This document shows, piece by piece, positions 8,805 to 21,696 of a stretch of DNA of 64,000 nucleotides. Made by a program: the position numbers and the translations under genes. A model generated the notes under the pieces. It saw nothing but the letters and a program-made list of their open reading frames with translations. It ran no database searches and was not told the origin of the DNA. The stretch comes from Nemania diffusa (lineage: Eukaryota > Ascomycota > Sordariomycetes > Xylariales > Xylariaceae), in contig JBBPUQ010000001.1 in assembly GCA_038501195.1 (NCBI GenBank), positions 4,526,001 through 4,590,000 of the forward strand, given 5' to 3'. Position 1 is the stretch's first letter; each line of letters starts with the position of its first letter.

Positions 8805-11109
8805 TGCGACGTGTGAAGGTGACGATAGGTGATTGATGTGTTGAATTGAGATTTAGACGTAGAATCGGATTCACAGATGAATGCGACGCGTTACTACAAT
8901 GACTGATGGCTGTTAACGAGAGCCGAGAATTGGCGACCACAGAGATCTAGATGAAAGGAGCATGCGCGAGTGTAGAAGTTCGGGAGCGCGGGAGTGAGCA
9001 AGTGAAGATGTAAATATACGAACCTGTATGTGTGTAGAAAGAGTTGATGGTTGTAGAATTGAACAACTGGATGTGGATGGGAGATGAAAGAAGTCACTTA
9101 GCGATAGTGAAAAAAGGAAAAGGTCGTACAAGGTCGAGTTAGGGACAATGTAGGTGAAAAGGAAGTCGAAGTGTTATTGTGTGGCTGCGGGTGATGCTCA
9201 GTTAAACACTGCACTGCCTGTAAGAAATCTGCGATGCCAAAGAGAGAAGAGACCTGCATGCGATACACTACAACCAAGTTATTTGTACACTAGCCATAAG
9301 GTTCTAGTAGACGGTGTACATGCTCGGTACAGTCCCAATGCATAGGAGCTACGTAGCCCCCTAGGTAGTGGATTAGTATCGCACCTAGACTAAGGTACTG
9401 CCTACATAAGTCTTAGGTAGTAGTCGTATCGGATGAGATGTGCCGTGGCGTATATGTACAGTACGTACTGCGTAGGTAATAAGTGCATGCTGTAGGTAGT
9501 TGAGGCTTCAACCAACACACTAATCCTATCCTGTCTCCTGGGGTTCAGTGTTATTAATAGGTAGGTAGGTAGGCAGCAGCTTCAAGCAACGAGCGACTGT
9601 ATGTACAGCTGCCTGACCTACCTGCCCATATGTGTATACCCTACCTAAGGTATGTAACGTGAGGTATGAAGTATAATTTCCAGATATCCAGAGGTCATGC
9701 CTGTATTCCCATTACATCTATCTACAGTACGGTATGCCCATTTGTGGCGGTCTTGTAGCGGTGACGGCGCATTCTTCGGCCACCGTACAGTATGACAATA
9801 CTGTATGCTGTATGCGCCGGCGCATCGTCACTAGACCCAAACACTTGCCCATTGCGGCCATTGTGGGGGCGCTGTCGATGCCGCATTGCCGGGCTTGCGG
9901 ACCTGCTTCAGTAGTTACCAGGCTATAAGCGCCAGCCCAGGTCCAGTTCAGATCGGCCCAAGGTACTACCCTACCTAGTTAGTTGACGAATACTGTGTCA
10001 TACTGTGTTTGTTCTATTATAGTTCGCGAAGCCTATGTAGGTACTGCAGGTGCCGAGGCACTGAACTCACCGATCGTGAAGTTCATATTCTCTGAGCCAG
10101 CGCATACAAGGGAATTATATGCATACTTGTGATTAGTGACTACCTAGGCGTTTAAGATGCGTCTAATAAAAGTAGCAACGTGTTTGCCAAGTTACCTATC
10201 AGGGTGTGCCGAAACAGCATTCAAAGGGGGTCCCGAAGGTCCCTGCATTTCAACTCACTGTAGGGTCGCTCAAACGTCATCCTGAAACAGGTCACGACTG
10301 CGCGAAATCCCACCTAAGGAATACAATATACAACAATATTCTACTGTAGGTGCAACCTTGCAACATTGATAGGTGCAATACAAGGAAGACCCGCTTTTCG
10401 TTCCGAATGTTCAAGTTGGGAGGGCTCCCATGTGCATTGTACATTTTTCTGTATGATACTCAGCCACGCATCCTCGCAAGAAAATGACGACTGATAGCCG
10501 CCACGTAGTACTGGGACAGCTTGCATCAAGGCCAGATCCGAGCCCACTGAATGTGAATGAATAATGATCATGAGGCCGAAGAGTAATGACACGAAGCCGC
10601 ATTTTTTTTATAGCTAGGAAATGCAAGTGAGAATAATTACGTCTTATATAATAACGCACTAGGGGTAGTTTAGGTATTCGCGACTATAGGGCTGAATGTT
10701 GAATCCTGCCTAGTCTCCAAGTCTGGGGCTGCAGATCATCATATATATACTGCGTCGTGTACTGTAGGTTCATCTGCAAAGTCACCGACACGGGATATAC
10801 TAGGAGATAATATGGTTACCTATATACATGCCTACAGTATACCACTCCTGCTGTTTTGCTAGTTACAGCCACTTGCAAACTATTGCATCAACTTCGAAAT
10901 TGATCAATAGAAGCCATGAATACCGTGTGGACAAGGCCCACAAGCCTAAGCCAATTTAATTAATCAATACAGATTATTGAACAGAAAATCGACATTTTTT
11001 GCTACCGTTTTTTACCAGCACGTCTATCTACGCCATCATTTCTTCCAATACTCGCTATGCGGCCAAACAGATGTTACGTCTTCGTTGGATGCGATTACGC
11101 ATAGTGCAC
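8805..11109. other. Intergenic, palindromic microsatellite-rich
   Basis: About 2.3 kb with no gene I can support. It contains GTAGGTAGGTAGG near 9560, TACAGTACG/GTACTGTA phrases around 9460 and 9730-9800, and pyrimidine-rich patches upstream of the CYSTM gene. Confidence 0.5.
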
Positions 11110-13702
11110 CTATTGATCAAGCTGCACGTAGTTGGCCGGGAATAAACCCACATCTCCTTTGTAGTGACCATACCACCAGTCCTCGTCAGGGAACTCGAGA
11201 TGGGTGATCGTAGCACCCTCGGGGAAGCTCAGTTCTAAATTCCCATCGTTAGCACATATATACAGTGTACACTAGGCAGTGAGACTCACCATTGTCTTCG
11301 GCAGCTTCGTAGTCGAACTGGGCTGTTGCGGTAGCTCCGGCGTCTTCCGAAGCAGGCACCGGGGCCGCAGCAGTAGCCGGAGCCGGAGCCGGAGCTACAG
11401 CAGCAACCGGAGCGGCTTGTGCTGAAATGGCTGGGGGTGGTGGCGAGGGTGATACAACTCCATGATTGTCATCCACAACTTCATCATCGACAAGCTCAAC
11501 ATAGTTGCTGGGGAACAAGCCCGTCTCGCCTTGTGAATTCGTGCCCATCCACCAGTCCTCATCAACCATGTCAATATCAGTCACATACTCGCCTTCGCGC
11601 AACTCTAGCTCGTTATCCTCGGCCTTTTCGTAGTCATATTGAATGAGGGCTCGCTTGCCCCCGCTCGAAACAGCTGGGGCTTGAGCCACTGGTTCGTGCC
11701 CGAATTGTTCCTCAGCCACGGCGATAGCAGTTGCTCGGGGGTCATAAGCTTCCTCTTCATGTGGGATGTCCCTTTCTCTAGGCACCTCCTGTTCGATAGA
11801 TCGGGAAGGGAGCGCTTGTTTTGGTTCCTGAACAGGCTCGATCTCGGGCTCGGGCCCTCGAGGGATGGGCACTGCGATGCGCACGGGAGAAGGTGATCGC
11901 TCTCGCTCGGGCTCGGGCTCCTCTTCTTCAGCAGCTGGCGTTGGTCGTGGTGGCATGCCTGGTAAGGCAAATCCACCAGGAGCACCGCCATCTGAGGGAC
12001 GACTAGCTGCAGGTGGTGGTGGGGGTGCTTGTTCATCTGCAGTAATCTCACGAGGTCGCGCTACTGAGGGGACAGGTGGCGGTGCTTCATTAAACCGGTC
12101 CCTGATAGCATTAACTCCTCTCGACGGAGCTTCGGTCGTTTCCTCACTAGCAACAGTCTCATCTGTCTTCTGTCCAGAAAGTCCGCGTCCGTACGCTCCA
12201 GTCTCAACGGATTTCCACGATTTGCCGCTATAGCCACTCTGCCATCCACTTCCACTCTGTTGAGCCGTGAGGGGAGGGTTGGTGGGGGCAGCCGTTGCCT
12301 TTGCAGACACACCGCCTTGTTGAGCTTTCTTCTCGGCCCAGATCTGGGCCGGCGTCTTTCCGCCCTGGTCCGCAAAGGTTCGACTGGCCGTTCCGACAGG
12401 TGCAGCAGCGGCCGGGGACGGACTACCTAAACCGAAAGCTCCAGGTGTAGGCGCCTTGGTCCCCATAAAAGACGATGCGCCTGAAAACTTCTTCGCAACT
12501 TTCGGCTTAGGCAATTCAGTGAGGCGTTCTGACTGACTGAACGCGGCGCTACGCTCTGCTAGGGATTTTGTCTGATACCCTTCCTCAGTATCAGCCTCAG
12601 GCTCGGGCTCACTTGGTTTTTGAGCCTTGGATCGAATTGCAGCGATATCGACTTTTCCTACAGGCTCATAGGCACCTTTTACTGGTGTAGGTCTATCGTC
12701 CTTTTTCTCCCTGGCGGCAGCCCGAATGGCAGCAATGTCAACTTTGCCAACGGGTTTGTAGCTTCCCCCAATGGTGTCACTCGGCTTGTCATCGGTGGTA
12801 GATGCGCCGTTGAACCTCGTGGGGGCTTGTTTCTGACTTCGCAATTCGTCCATATTAACCTTTGTGGGCTTGTACGCCGACTGTACTTTCTGGATTTCGC
12901 TCCGAGAAACAGGCGGCGCATCCTCGCCCCAACCATCATCACCTGCCTTCTGCCTCAAACTAGCATTGCGCGCAGCAATGATGGGGTTAAAAGAGATAGT
13001 GGCACCAGTGGAAGCGGCAAAGACAGGCTTCGACTTCACACTAGGCGGTGGCCCTCTTGCCTTGACAGGCGCACTACCGCCAGCTGTATAGTTCGCGCCG
13101 GAAGCATCGGCGACCTTTTTGAGGATGTTCGTAGGTTCAATGTCGGTCTCTCTGCGCGCAGTAATCTGCACATGATAGCCCTAATATGGCATCAGCGCTG
13201 TTAAAGGCTAACCAAAGAACAAGGGCTGAAGACAGGTGGTAAACGTACATGTAGAACTTTGGACACAGCATTGAGATGACTCGTAAAGTAGCCCTTGGTC
13301 CTCTCGGGAACGCCTTCGCCGCACTATATAGATATATGCTTGTCAGTACGCTTTATCGTACACCGATAGGTATCGATGAATGCAACTAACCCATGCGATC
13401 AGAGCGTGCTTGGGCAGACCGGTATTAGGGTCTTTGACTTTTACAAATGCAAATTGAATCTTCCCTTCGCTGAAATCCTCAATTAGGTCTTCTAGCTCGC
13501 CATCACCGGTAGCCTGAACCTTGAGAACACTCTCCTTGTTACCGCTATCTTGGAAAGCATTGGCGAGGGGGGCTTGAACGGAGAGCAGAACCCATTGGCC
13601 GTAGGTAGAAGAGCTGCCGGCCGGGGGTGCTGGGGCGTTGATGACTCCCTGATAGCTGCTCCGGATGGAGGGCCCATTGATGGACAGGTTGAGCGAGGCC
13701 AT
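11110..13702 (-). CDS. ABP1: Actin-binding protein Abp1 (ADF-H plus two SH3 domains)
   Basis: Abp1 binds F-actin at endocytic patches, activates Arp2/3 and recruits SH3 partners. Exons: 13391-13702, 13249-13323, 11290-13180 and 11110-11234, giving 800 residues. The N-terminal ~135 residues form an ADF-homology domain (MASLNLSINGPSIRSSYQGV..., KIQFAFVKVKDPNTGLPKHALIAW, then CGEGVPERTKGYFTSHL). The middle is disordered and proline-rich, with two copies of a GKVDIAAIR repeat (YKPVGKVDIAAIR and YEPVGKVDIAAIR). Near the C-terminus are two SH3 domains: ALIQYDYEKAEDNELELREG with DEDWWMGTNSQGETGLFPSNYVEL, then ATAQFDYEAAEDNELSFPEG with DEDWWYGHYKGDVGLFPANY. The last intron (11235-11289, 55 bp) splits the second SH3. 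Domain order matches the family. Confidence 0.93.
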
Positions 13703-14963
13703 CTCGGGCGGTGGTATTGGAGAGAATGATGAGCAGCCGCAGGCAGGTATCGGCGGTGTTAGGCAGAACTGCGTCGAACAGAGAAGAGAGGAGGAGTTTA
13801 TTTAAACTACCTCGAGACTAGGTAGATAGATAGATAGGTAGGCACAGATTGACACGGGGAAGAAATGGAGCGATGGAGGAAGGTGGGGGTGATGTCAGAG
13901 CTGCCCCGGCGACAGCTCAGAAGTACAGTACAGTACGGAGTACAGAGTACCTACCTAACTACTGTAGCGCAAGGACTGGAATCTAACGGGCCGGATGGTC
14001 TGGAAGAGCGGAGCGGCGGAGGGAGGAGGAGGAGGCAACAGAGATATATACATGTACTGCGTATATTATTCTCTCTCGGTCTACTTCCCTTACTTAGCTA
14101 CCTAAAATGTAGTATGTACGGCTGCCCACAGATTTGCACGATTAGCGACAATAATAACAAATTTAGATATCTTGTCGTGGCTGGCGACGCCAATTTTTTT
14201 ACCTATGTGCCTAAGAGCTAAGCTATTACTGCGTAATTTGCCTTACGAAAGACGCAGGTTGACTCGCTTGAGCTCGGTAGTGTACAGTAATGCTTATCGA
14301 CCCTCAGTGCTGCGTACGCTATACGCAGCGACAAGCGACGGTGCTTTACTGTCCAGGGCGCCCCTCTCGGGTGCCAACGATACGCCAACGATACGGTATG
14401 TTCCAGGTAGTTACCTGTTACCTACCCTGACGTACTGATGTGTACGCATATGTATGTAAAAGAGTGCTGGCTGCATCTAGTCTAGTAATGGACTAGTGAA
14501 AATGCACCTCAGTGCGTCAACTCTATTCCCTGCTAGCCTCGTAGCCTGGTAATCCGCTACTTTATGTACCTTACCTTAGGTATGTACATACCTGCCTACA
14601 GCCTGTACTGTACCTAGCCTGCCACGCCTTGGCTCCACCTGCACCGGGATTGGGGAATTCTACTGCACCAGCCAAACAGAACAGGGCCGCGACGCGGCGC
14701 AAGAAACAACCTCCAATTAAACCGAACCACACACCAGCCTGCCCGTACAGATTGTCTGTCTGTATACTTCACATTATCTTCACGTCACCTACGCTTATCC
14801 AAACCACTCGATCGCAAGCTTTTTCTTCACTTCTTCCCAGATCTACAAATCCTATACGTCCAAGTAGACCCATCCAAGATACGAAGGTACTGACACGTTA
14901 TCTCGGAATCTTGCTACGTTACCATACAGTACCGCGCGGACACCATACTGCAGTTCACACACC
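13703..14963. other. Divergent intergenic region, ABP1 / C2H2 gene
   Basis: Shared promoter space of 1.26 kb. It holds GATA-rich repeats (TAGATAGATAGATAGG near 13823), GTACAGTACAG phrases near 13925 and TACCTAC motifs. No gene is seen. Confidence 0.5.
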
Positions 14964-16140
14964 ATGGTGTTGCTATCAGATTCCTCATCAGCGATAAGTT
15001 CGCTGTCTTCTGACGAGTCTGAAGAGGCCGAGAATGACTACGATGACACCAACATTATTGATGAGCCCACTCTACCGCCTTTGAAACGACAGAAACTTGG
15101 AGATGGGTCTCGAGCGTCCTCCTCCCTCCACATAGATCCAGAACCCGAACCAGAACCGGATCAAGAGCACGACCTCGACGATGGCGACATCTCCTCCGAT
15201 ACATCAGGCGATGTGCCTAATTCCCCTATTAATGCCAAGCTGGACGAAGATGAATTCCAGGAGCAAGTCACCGTCTGTGCCTGGGATGGCTGTCGGGCTG
15301 GTGATCTAGGCAATATGGATAGACTGGTTGAGCATATACACAACGACCATATCGAGAGTCGCCAGAAGAAATACACCTGCGAGTGGGTCGGGTGTTCCAG
15401 AAAGAGCCTGGCGCATGCCAGTGGCTATGCCTTGAAGGCCCATATGCGAAGCCACACGCGCGAGAAACCTTTCTACTGCTACCTTCCTGGTAAGTCAACT
15501 CAAAAAGGAGCTCACTACCCTATGAATACATTATACTAATCATGGTTTCCTAGAATGTGATCGCGCGTTTACTCGATCTGACGCATTAGCGAAACACATG
15601 CGAACAGTGCACGAGACAGAGGCCCTACGGCCTTCCGATCCAGTTCCTAAGTCGATGCAGCACGGAGGTGAGAAGAAGGGCAACAAGCTCAAGATCATAA
15701 TCAAGACACCACAGTCACACGCAGCGGGTCAAGACGACGCCATCGACGACGGTGATGCTAGTGACGAAATCACTGCTGATTTCTTCACTCCATTAACAGA
15801 GCAACAAGGATTCACAAGTAGAGAACTCGCCATGGATATGGATTCGCTGTGGAGGCTGTGCGTGGCAAACCTCAAATGGGCTACGAAAGAAGGCGAAGAA
15901 CTACGAGAGGAGTGCAAAGAACTGGAGGAGCTCTACCGACAAGAGTGGTTCGAAAAAGAGAGCCTCGTTGATCAAGCCACCCAGATAGAGAAAGACTGGT
16001 GGCAGCGGCGAAAAGCGGTGTTAGCTGCTGAAGCAGAAAGTCGTGCCCTCAATGATGAGATCGTAGAGGACGACAGTAACGATGCCATGGATTCATTTCA
16101 TCATGGAGACCGGCCCTCACCCACAAGCCAAGTTGCGTAG
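14964..16140 (+). CDS. C2H2 zinc-finger protein, probable INO80-complex subunit
   Basis: Two exons, 14964-15489 and 15554-16140 (64-bp intron), 370 residues. The N-terminus is acidic and Ser-rich, with a short basic patch (PPLKRQKL). Then come zinc-finger segments: CAWDGCRAGDLGNMDRLVEHIHNDH, YTCEWVGCSRKSLAHASGYALKAHMRSH and FYCYLPECDRAFTRSDALAKHMRTVH. The intron interrupts the last finger. The C-terminal third is a charged, coiled-coil-prone segment (SLWRLCVANLKWATKEGEELREECKEL in parts, and EKDWWQRRKAVLAAEAE). This arrangement fits fungal proteins annotated as INO80 chromatin-remodelling subunits of the Iec1/Ies1 C2H2 type. The finger assignment is firm; membership of INO80 is from family recall. 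Confidence 0.85.
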
Positions 16141-17299
16141 GAATCATGTATGGTGCAGTGGGGCGGAAAGTGGGTATAAGATGGTCCATTCGCACTGAAG
16201 TTGGTTCTTACTCGGAGCGAGATAGGCCTAGGGGTTACAACGGCGTTTGATCAACAGCGCATACCAAGGAGTGTAAGTATACGGTAAAGAGGAACTACTG
16301 TAGGGGAATGATACACGATGTTAAATGGCCAGCAGGCTTTAGCCCTACCACGATGGGATATTTGGCCGTTCTTGCAATTATAGGTGCACTCGTGCTCTAG
16401 TGGAACACAATCAAGAGTGGCTCAACTGCATGAGCCTTGGAATTCTTAATACAGGTATTACTTATTCGGCAGACTACATGTATATGAGTGCTGAAGTATT
16501 GGGTCTCCTTTCGAGATAGGTAGAGCCACGAATTAGGTAGGACTACTATCGTTGTAGCTATAATTCAATTTAAGGGGAACCATGTCGTTATAGGATGAAT
16601 CAACTTCAACATACTGTAATACTACCTACTGTAGGTAGACTCTGATTCTATTGCCTACTTATAAGAAACACCAGATACTACTGTATTGTAAAAGATCCTA
16701 TTTAAGTCTAGTATTCATACATGGTATCTAAATACTGACATGTATAAGATGTTAATCAGGCAGGTAAATATAGTCACGTGAGTTAGATGCAAGAGCACAT
16801 GACGCAATAGCCAGGCATTCTTCTCTCAACTTTGATTAATAAGATCTACAGAACACCCAAGTAGGTACAGAATACTTATCTAGTCTACCTAAGGTTAGGC
16901 AATTTAGAGCCAAACAGGTACCTACAGTAGGTAGGTAGGTACAGCGCGGTACAGTAGGTATGGTAATCAAGTGCCCCTCCATTGGATCAAAGTGCCCCTC
17001 GCACTCGGAAACGACCTGTATCGGAGAAGCATTTAGAAGAGGAAGTGCAGTCAGTACCTAAAATGTTTCATAAGTTCACAGTTACTTCCATCTAACCCAG
17101 CGCGAACTCGGTGCGCCTTTCAGCTTTGGGTTGAGCTAATAGCCGCATTCCTTGTTCTATTCCTACCTGTTTATCGCCTCTAAAATCACCTCGACAAAAA
17201 TCTCCGCCACCGCCGCAATCAACCACCATCTCCTTAGGTCCCTACTTCCAACCACAACCCACGCCCACGACCACGCCCACGACCACAACTACAGCCATA
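16141..17299. other. Intergenic, no gene seen
   Basis: It carries CCTACAGTAGGTAGGTAGGTAC near 16920, TACTACTGTA-type palindromes around 16615-16690, and the promoter and C-rich leader of the glutaredoxin gene (about 17150-17299). Confidence 0.5.
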
Positions 17300-18220
17300 A
17301 TGTCGACCATAAAAGAGATCGCGAGCGAGGACGACTGGCGATCGCACGTCGCGGCGCTGCCCTCCTCCACCCTCCTCATAATCTCCTTCCACGCGCCGTG
17401 GGCCGCACCGTGCGCGCAGATGTCCACCGTCCTGAAGCTCCTCGCGGCCGAGTATCCCGCGAACGGCGAGACGAGCTGGGTGTCCATCAACGCCGAGGAG
17501 CTGAGCGACATCTCCGAGACCTACGACGTCACCGCCGTGCCGTACCTGGTGCTCCAGCGCAACGACCAGGTCCTCGAGGCCGTGAGCGGCAGCAGCGCCG
17601 TCAAGGTGCGGACGGCGATCGAGACGCACGCGAAGAACACCGCCGTCAACGGCACCACCAACGGCACCGCTGCCGATACTACCACTGCGGCCACCACAAC
17701 GAAGACGGATGCCGCGGTCGTGGAGAAGCCGGGAGCAGCGGCCGAGGAGGCCGAGACGGAGCCCGACCCGGCCAAGGCGAAGGAGGCGCTCTTCAAGCGG
17801 CTGGGCGAGCTCGTCAAGGCGGCGCGCGTCATGCTGTTCATCAAGGGCACGCCCAGCGCGCCGCAGTGCGGGTTCTCGCGGCAGCTGGTGGCGCTCCTGC
17901 GCGAGCGCAGCGTGCGGTACGGCTTCTTCAACATCCTGGCCGACGACGACGTGCGGCAGGGGCTCAAGGAGTTCGCGGACTGGCCTACGTACCCGCAGCT
18001 CTGGATGGACGGCGAGCTGGTCGGTGGATTGGATATCGTACGTTGCCCTCCCTTTTTCTTTTAACATCTCTCTCTTCTCGACCTTACTAAGTGGGAGGTT
18101 GGCAATGCACCCAAGACGAACAATCACGCTAACTCTGTACAGATCAAGGAGGAGCTCGAAAACAATTCTGACTTCTTCAAGGCATATAGCGCGGCTGAGG
18201 AGGGCGTTGCCGCCGCTTGA
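17300..18220 (+). CDS. Monothiol glutaredoxin, Grx3/Grx4 type
   Basis: Cytosolic/nuclear multidomain monothiol glutaredoxins bind a [2Fe-2S] cluster and signal iron status, in fungi often through iron-responsive transcription factors. Exons 17300-18037 and 18143-18220 give 271 residues. Residues 1-110 form a thioredoxin-like domain with WAAPC in place of WCxxC (34-38) and the cis-proline segment VTAVPYL. An Ala/Thr-rich linker spans about 111-160. The glutaredoxin domain carries the signature CGFS (C190), then WPTYPQLWMDGELVGGLDI and IKEELE. The intron falls exactly after GGLDI. The opposite strand also has a long open frame here, but it is a GC-rich shadow. The first exon is strikingly GC-rich compared with its flanks. 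Confidence 0.92.
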
Positions 18221-19222
18221 AGTAGGATCGAGTAAGGACATGGACAGATCACTATGAGGGCAGAACTACTATTGCTATTGACGACGGAAAGTCTAGATGA
18301 GAATCATCGAGAGCGGTGGAATTCTTTGGTTTCACGATTATGAATCTAAAAGGTGGTTTGACGTTAACATATTGTTATTGCGCTAAGCTCGGATCTTGAG
18401 GCCCGCAGGTGAGTGAGGCTTGAGGTAATGGGTGGGTGGAATATCAAGTAGCTTGGTACTGTGGTGTGTGAAAAGAAAAGGGTTGACAACGGGAATACAT
18501 CGTGTTGGTCAATTCACCATAGGTACTAGGCAGCAGAGATAAAAGGCTTCTGCTCTAGATAAACCAAAAAATCTTTATAATAGTTAGGGTGGGTGTGTCT
18601 CATCTATATGATATACAACCTCTTTTGTTCGGCACAATTTAGAAAACTATCGAATAATCACTTAGTAACAAAAGCGTACTACAAACACTGGATGGGAGAC
18701 GAAAAAAGACTGGAAAGTAGCAAATGTTGAGTCGAGCCCGAATCTCGACCGCCAACAGGCCGGGTCATGTTTTATATTCCGTTCATCGCAATTGCGCCTT
18801 GTGGTATCACGCGTCTATCTTAATCTCATCGTTCTGCTAGCTAATGTGGGAAGAGGAAAAAAAGATAAGTAATTCTGAAACGCCTGTTCCAACAACGCCG
18901 CCGCCGCCAAGTTCCGCCGCCAACCCGTGTCCCGTATCATTAGCGCATTTCTTCCTCGGCGGAAAAAGAGAAAGAGAAATCAGGTTCCTGCCCCTTTGAC
19001 CCGATCCAAGATAGATATCAATAAGTCCTTGTCACGTCTTCGTGACCCATGATCATCTCATGATCTTTCCCAGGGGCCTCCTTTGGTTGTAATAGTCGTA
19101 GTAGGTAGGTTGTAATAAAAAAATAAAGTGTTTTGCTCCCTTTGACATGCTTCTATAGTCTCACGGGCGAACCTCCGGTCAAAGTAGAATGACGCTGAGG
19201 TGGTTCATGTATGCAACCCGTT
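18221..19222. other. Convergent intergenic, no gene seen
   Basis: 3' flanks of the glutaredoxin gene and the small gene that follows; nothing coding is supported. Confidence 0.5.
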
Positions 19223-19498
19223 TTATAGGGAAGCAGAGATTCGCTCCTCGAGACCGCCCCAGTAGACAATGGGTCGGGGCTCGAGGAGGTTCAGCTCGGC
19301 GCCGGACCGCCTCTTTTCCTCCTCCATGTGTAGTATGGAGGGCTGTCGGAACAACACCGAGTTGATGGTATGTACGGGCGATGACGAACCGCACGAGCTG
19401 GACGTGGCCGTCGATGCTGAGGAGGAGCGGCGCAGGGAGGTGCGCAGGTTGCTGGGGGAGAAGCGGGAGCGGATCATTTGGAAGCGTGAGGTGTGCAT
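19223..19498 (-). CDS. Small conserved-looking fungal protein, 91 residues
   Basis: An uninterrupted ATG frame with a good start context (CACCATGC) and GC content well above its flanks. The N-terminal half is basic and Ser-rich (MHTSRFQMIRSRFSPSNLRTS, then RRSSSASTATSSSCGSSS). The C-terminal half is ordered-looking: SVLFRQPSILHMEEEKRRSG, then ELNLLEPRPIVYWGGLEERI. That compositional split, with a tryptophan-glycine core, is unlikely for random DNA. I do not recognise a family and assign no function. It could instead be the last exon of a longer gene, but no upstream exon was evident. Confidence 0.55.
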   Translation of the reverse strand: MHTSRFQMIRSRFSPSNLRTSLRRSSSASTATSSSCGSSSPVHTINSVLFRQPSILHMEEEKRRSGAELNLLEPRPIVYWGGLEERISASL

Positions 19499-21696
19499 GG
19501 TGATTGATTGATTGATTTCTATTTTAACCAAGGGGTATCGTTTTGTCTATGGGAAATCCGGATGTAATTGTTCTCTCAAGGGCGATGTGATTATTATGTG
19601 AGAGCTTGCGTTTATAAAGGTCGATTGAAAAAGAGGCTCAGCCTGGGGTATTGAAGAAGAGAACAATGCGGTTGTTTTTGTTGCTGAAGATGAGAAAGCG
19701 AATGACTGGCAGCTTGCGCCTTTGCCTTTGCGACGACTTGGATGATCTGTTCCCGAACGAGTTCGCGGTGAGAGACTGAACAAAAAGGCAGAATCCTCTT
19801 AGCACACTGGACGAACGGCTTAAGTATATGTATTATAAAGCGCATCTATCTAGATAGATACACATACATACTCTGTACATGGGCGCATGACAACCTCAAA
19901 CAGCGAATGGCATGACCTAGTCCTCAAAAATAGCATAGCGCAATACGAGATAGGAAAGGAGCCATGTTCCAGATACATACTGACATACATATTCTGCTGC
20001 TGGTATGAAGGCATGCTGCAGGGAGATATAATGGACCATGCCATGTAAAAGAGACGGCGATCCGCCCCCGGTCCCCCATTCAGGGGGTTGTTGAGGATCA
20101 AGAGTTAGTGCACATATAGGTTCATGCAATGAGGTAATCTATCTAGATACTGTACATACATACATACGCATACGCATACGCATAGGTATTGCGGGTAGAT
20201 AGGTCTGGGTAAGTAGGTATGTATGTATGTATGTATGTACGGAATTGTGATGCATGTTTTGCTTGGCTTGGTTCTACTTTAGATAATAAGTACGTGCACA
20301 CATCCGAGCAACCTCCCCTCCCTCTAATTATTTAATACTTACTTACATGTAAGTGAGTATGCGTAGTGCCTATTCTAAGTAGGTAGATTATGCTAGGACC
20401 CGTCTTTAAACTACCTGTCTACAAGCTGTAAGAGGGTGAAGGCAGAGACTCAATATCTAGTCAATAGCTAGAAAATAGTCATCAAATCTATGGTTAGGAC
20501 ATGCCGAGCGGGAAATGGAGACAGACGACAATTGTTTCGTCTCTAGCTGTCTGGTCGCTGCGTGGTGAAACAAGCGACGGCTCTTTCGCCACCACCAGAA
20601 GCTGGTGCGAGACAGTTTCGAGACTATACCTACATACCTACATACATACCTAAGGTACAGAACACTGTATACGTACATACGCATATACGCACGTATACGC
20701 GTACCTGTAGATAGGTGCTTTCTATGCGTAGAACGTGATGGTCACAAGTCGCGTATGATCAGCGACCGGGATCCTGCTTAGCTTCCCTCAGGAGTCAGGG
20801 GCACGGCAGGGGCACGGTAAGGATATGAACCGGGGTGTATGCGCTAGTACTTACTCTGTAGTCAGTCACCAGGTACCAGTGTTTCAAGAGGGCTATGAGA
20901 GACATGGACACAAGACTCGACGCGACATATACCACTCACCCACTCACTACCTTAGGTATATGCCCTCGTTATGAAATCCTTCTAGAAGCGTGTGTGTGTG
21001 AGTGACTAGGCAGATCTATGGACACCGAAACTAAAGGCTATGCATGCTACAGAATTATCTCGCTCAGCGATCGGTTAAATGCTAAGCACTGCTTATATCA
21101 TCAGTATTGACCTCGCAATACCCCATTCATTTGTGTATACACTCTATATAGTATAAGGGGTGAAAATGGTATCATCTGTGGCCCTACATACAGTATGTTA
21201 TGTTGTCACTCTCAATACTACCTACACATAGGTAGGTATATCTGCCTAAACATGAATATCTGTTTAGCGACCCCCTTCCGTTGACCAACGGAATAAACTC
21301 GGCTGCAGAGACTTCCGCTTCAAGCAGAGCAGTACTTTTTACCACCATATATAACAACTTGTATATCCAAGTTTAGCTAAACACGCTCTAAATGCATCGT
21401 TCGTCCATCTATCCCGTACCTTGCCCTGAGCTGCCCCTTCTGCTCTTTAAAATATATACAAATCTCCTAGCTTCAGGAACATTTTAGTAGACTGTGAACT
21501 ATACACATCGAGCTCGCCCACATTATCTCCTCGTGTCGTACCGTGTCGTGTCTAGATTCATAGCATCTTATGTCGGACGAAAGAGTACGTCCAAACGCCT
21601 TATCGTGTCCTCAATTCCAATACCCCAATATAAAATTCGCTCTGCCTGGGTAATCTTAACCCTTTTGCAGACTGGTATGCACAAGATCGAGTCTCA
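19499..21696. other. Intergenic, simple-sequence-rich
   Basis: About 2.2 kb downstream of CCH1 and upstream of the 91-residue gene. It contains TACATA, GCATAC and GTAT runs (20150-20240) and TACATACC runs near 20630-20660. No gene is seen. Confidence 0.5.
20150..20240. repeat. Microsatellites: (CATA)n, (CGCATA)n and (GTAT)n
   Basis: ACATACATACATACGCATACGCATACGCAT is followed, after a short spacer, by GTATGTATGTATGTATGTAT ending at about 20240. Confidence 0.85.

Noticed and set aside
12620..13204. 194-codon forward frame inside ABP1
   Set aside because: It begins at an ATG but overlaps the proline-rich middle of ABP1, has no family features and uses unlikely codons.
17234..18241. 335-codon open frame opposite the glutaredoxin gene
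   Set aside because: It is a GC-rich shadow: Arg/Leu/Gly-biased, with no domain, and the forward strand encodes an unmistakable Grx3/4 protein with correct splicing.
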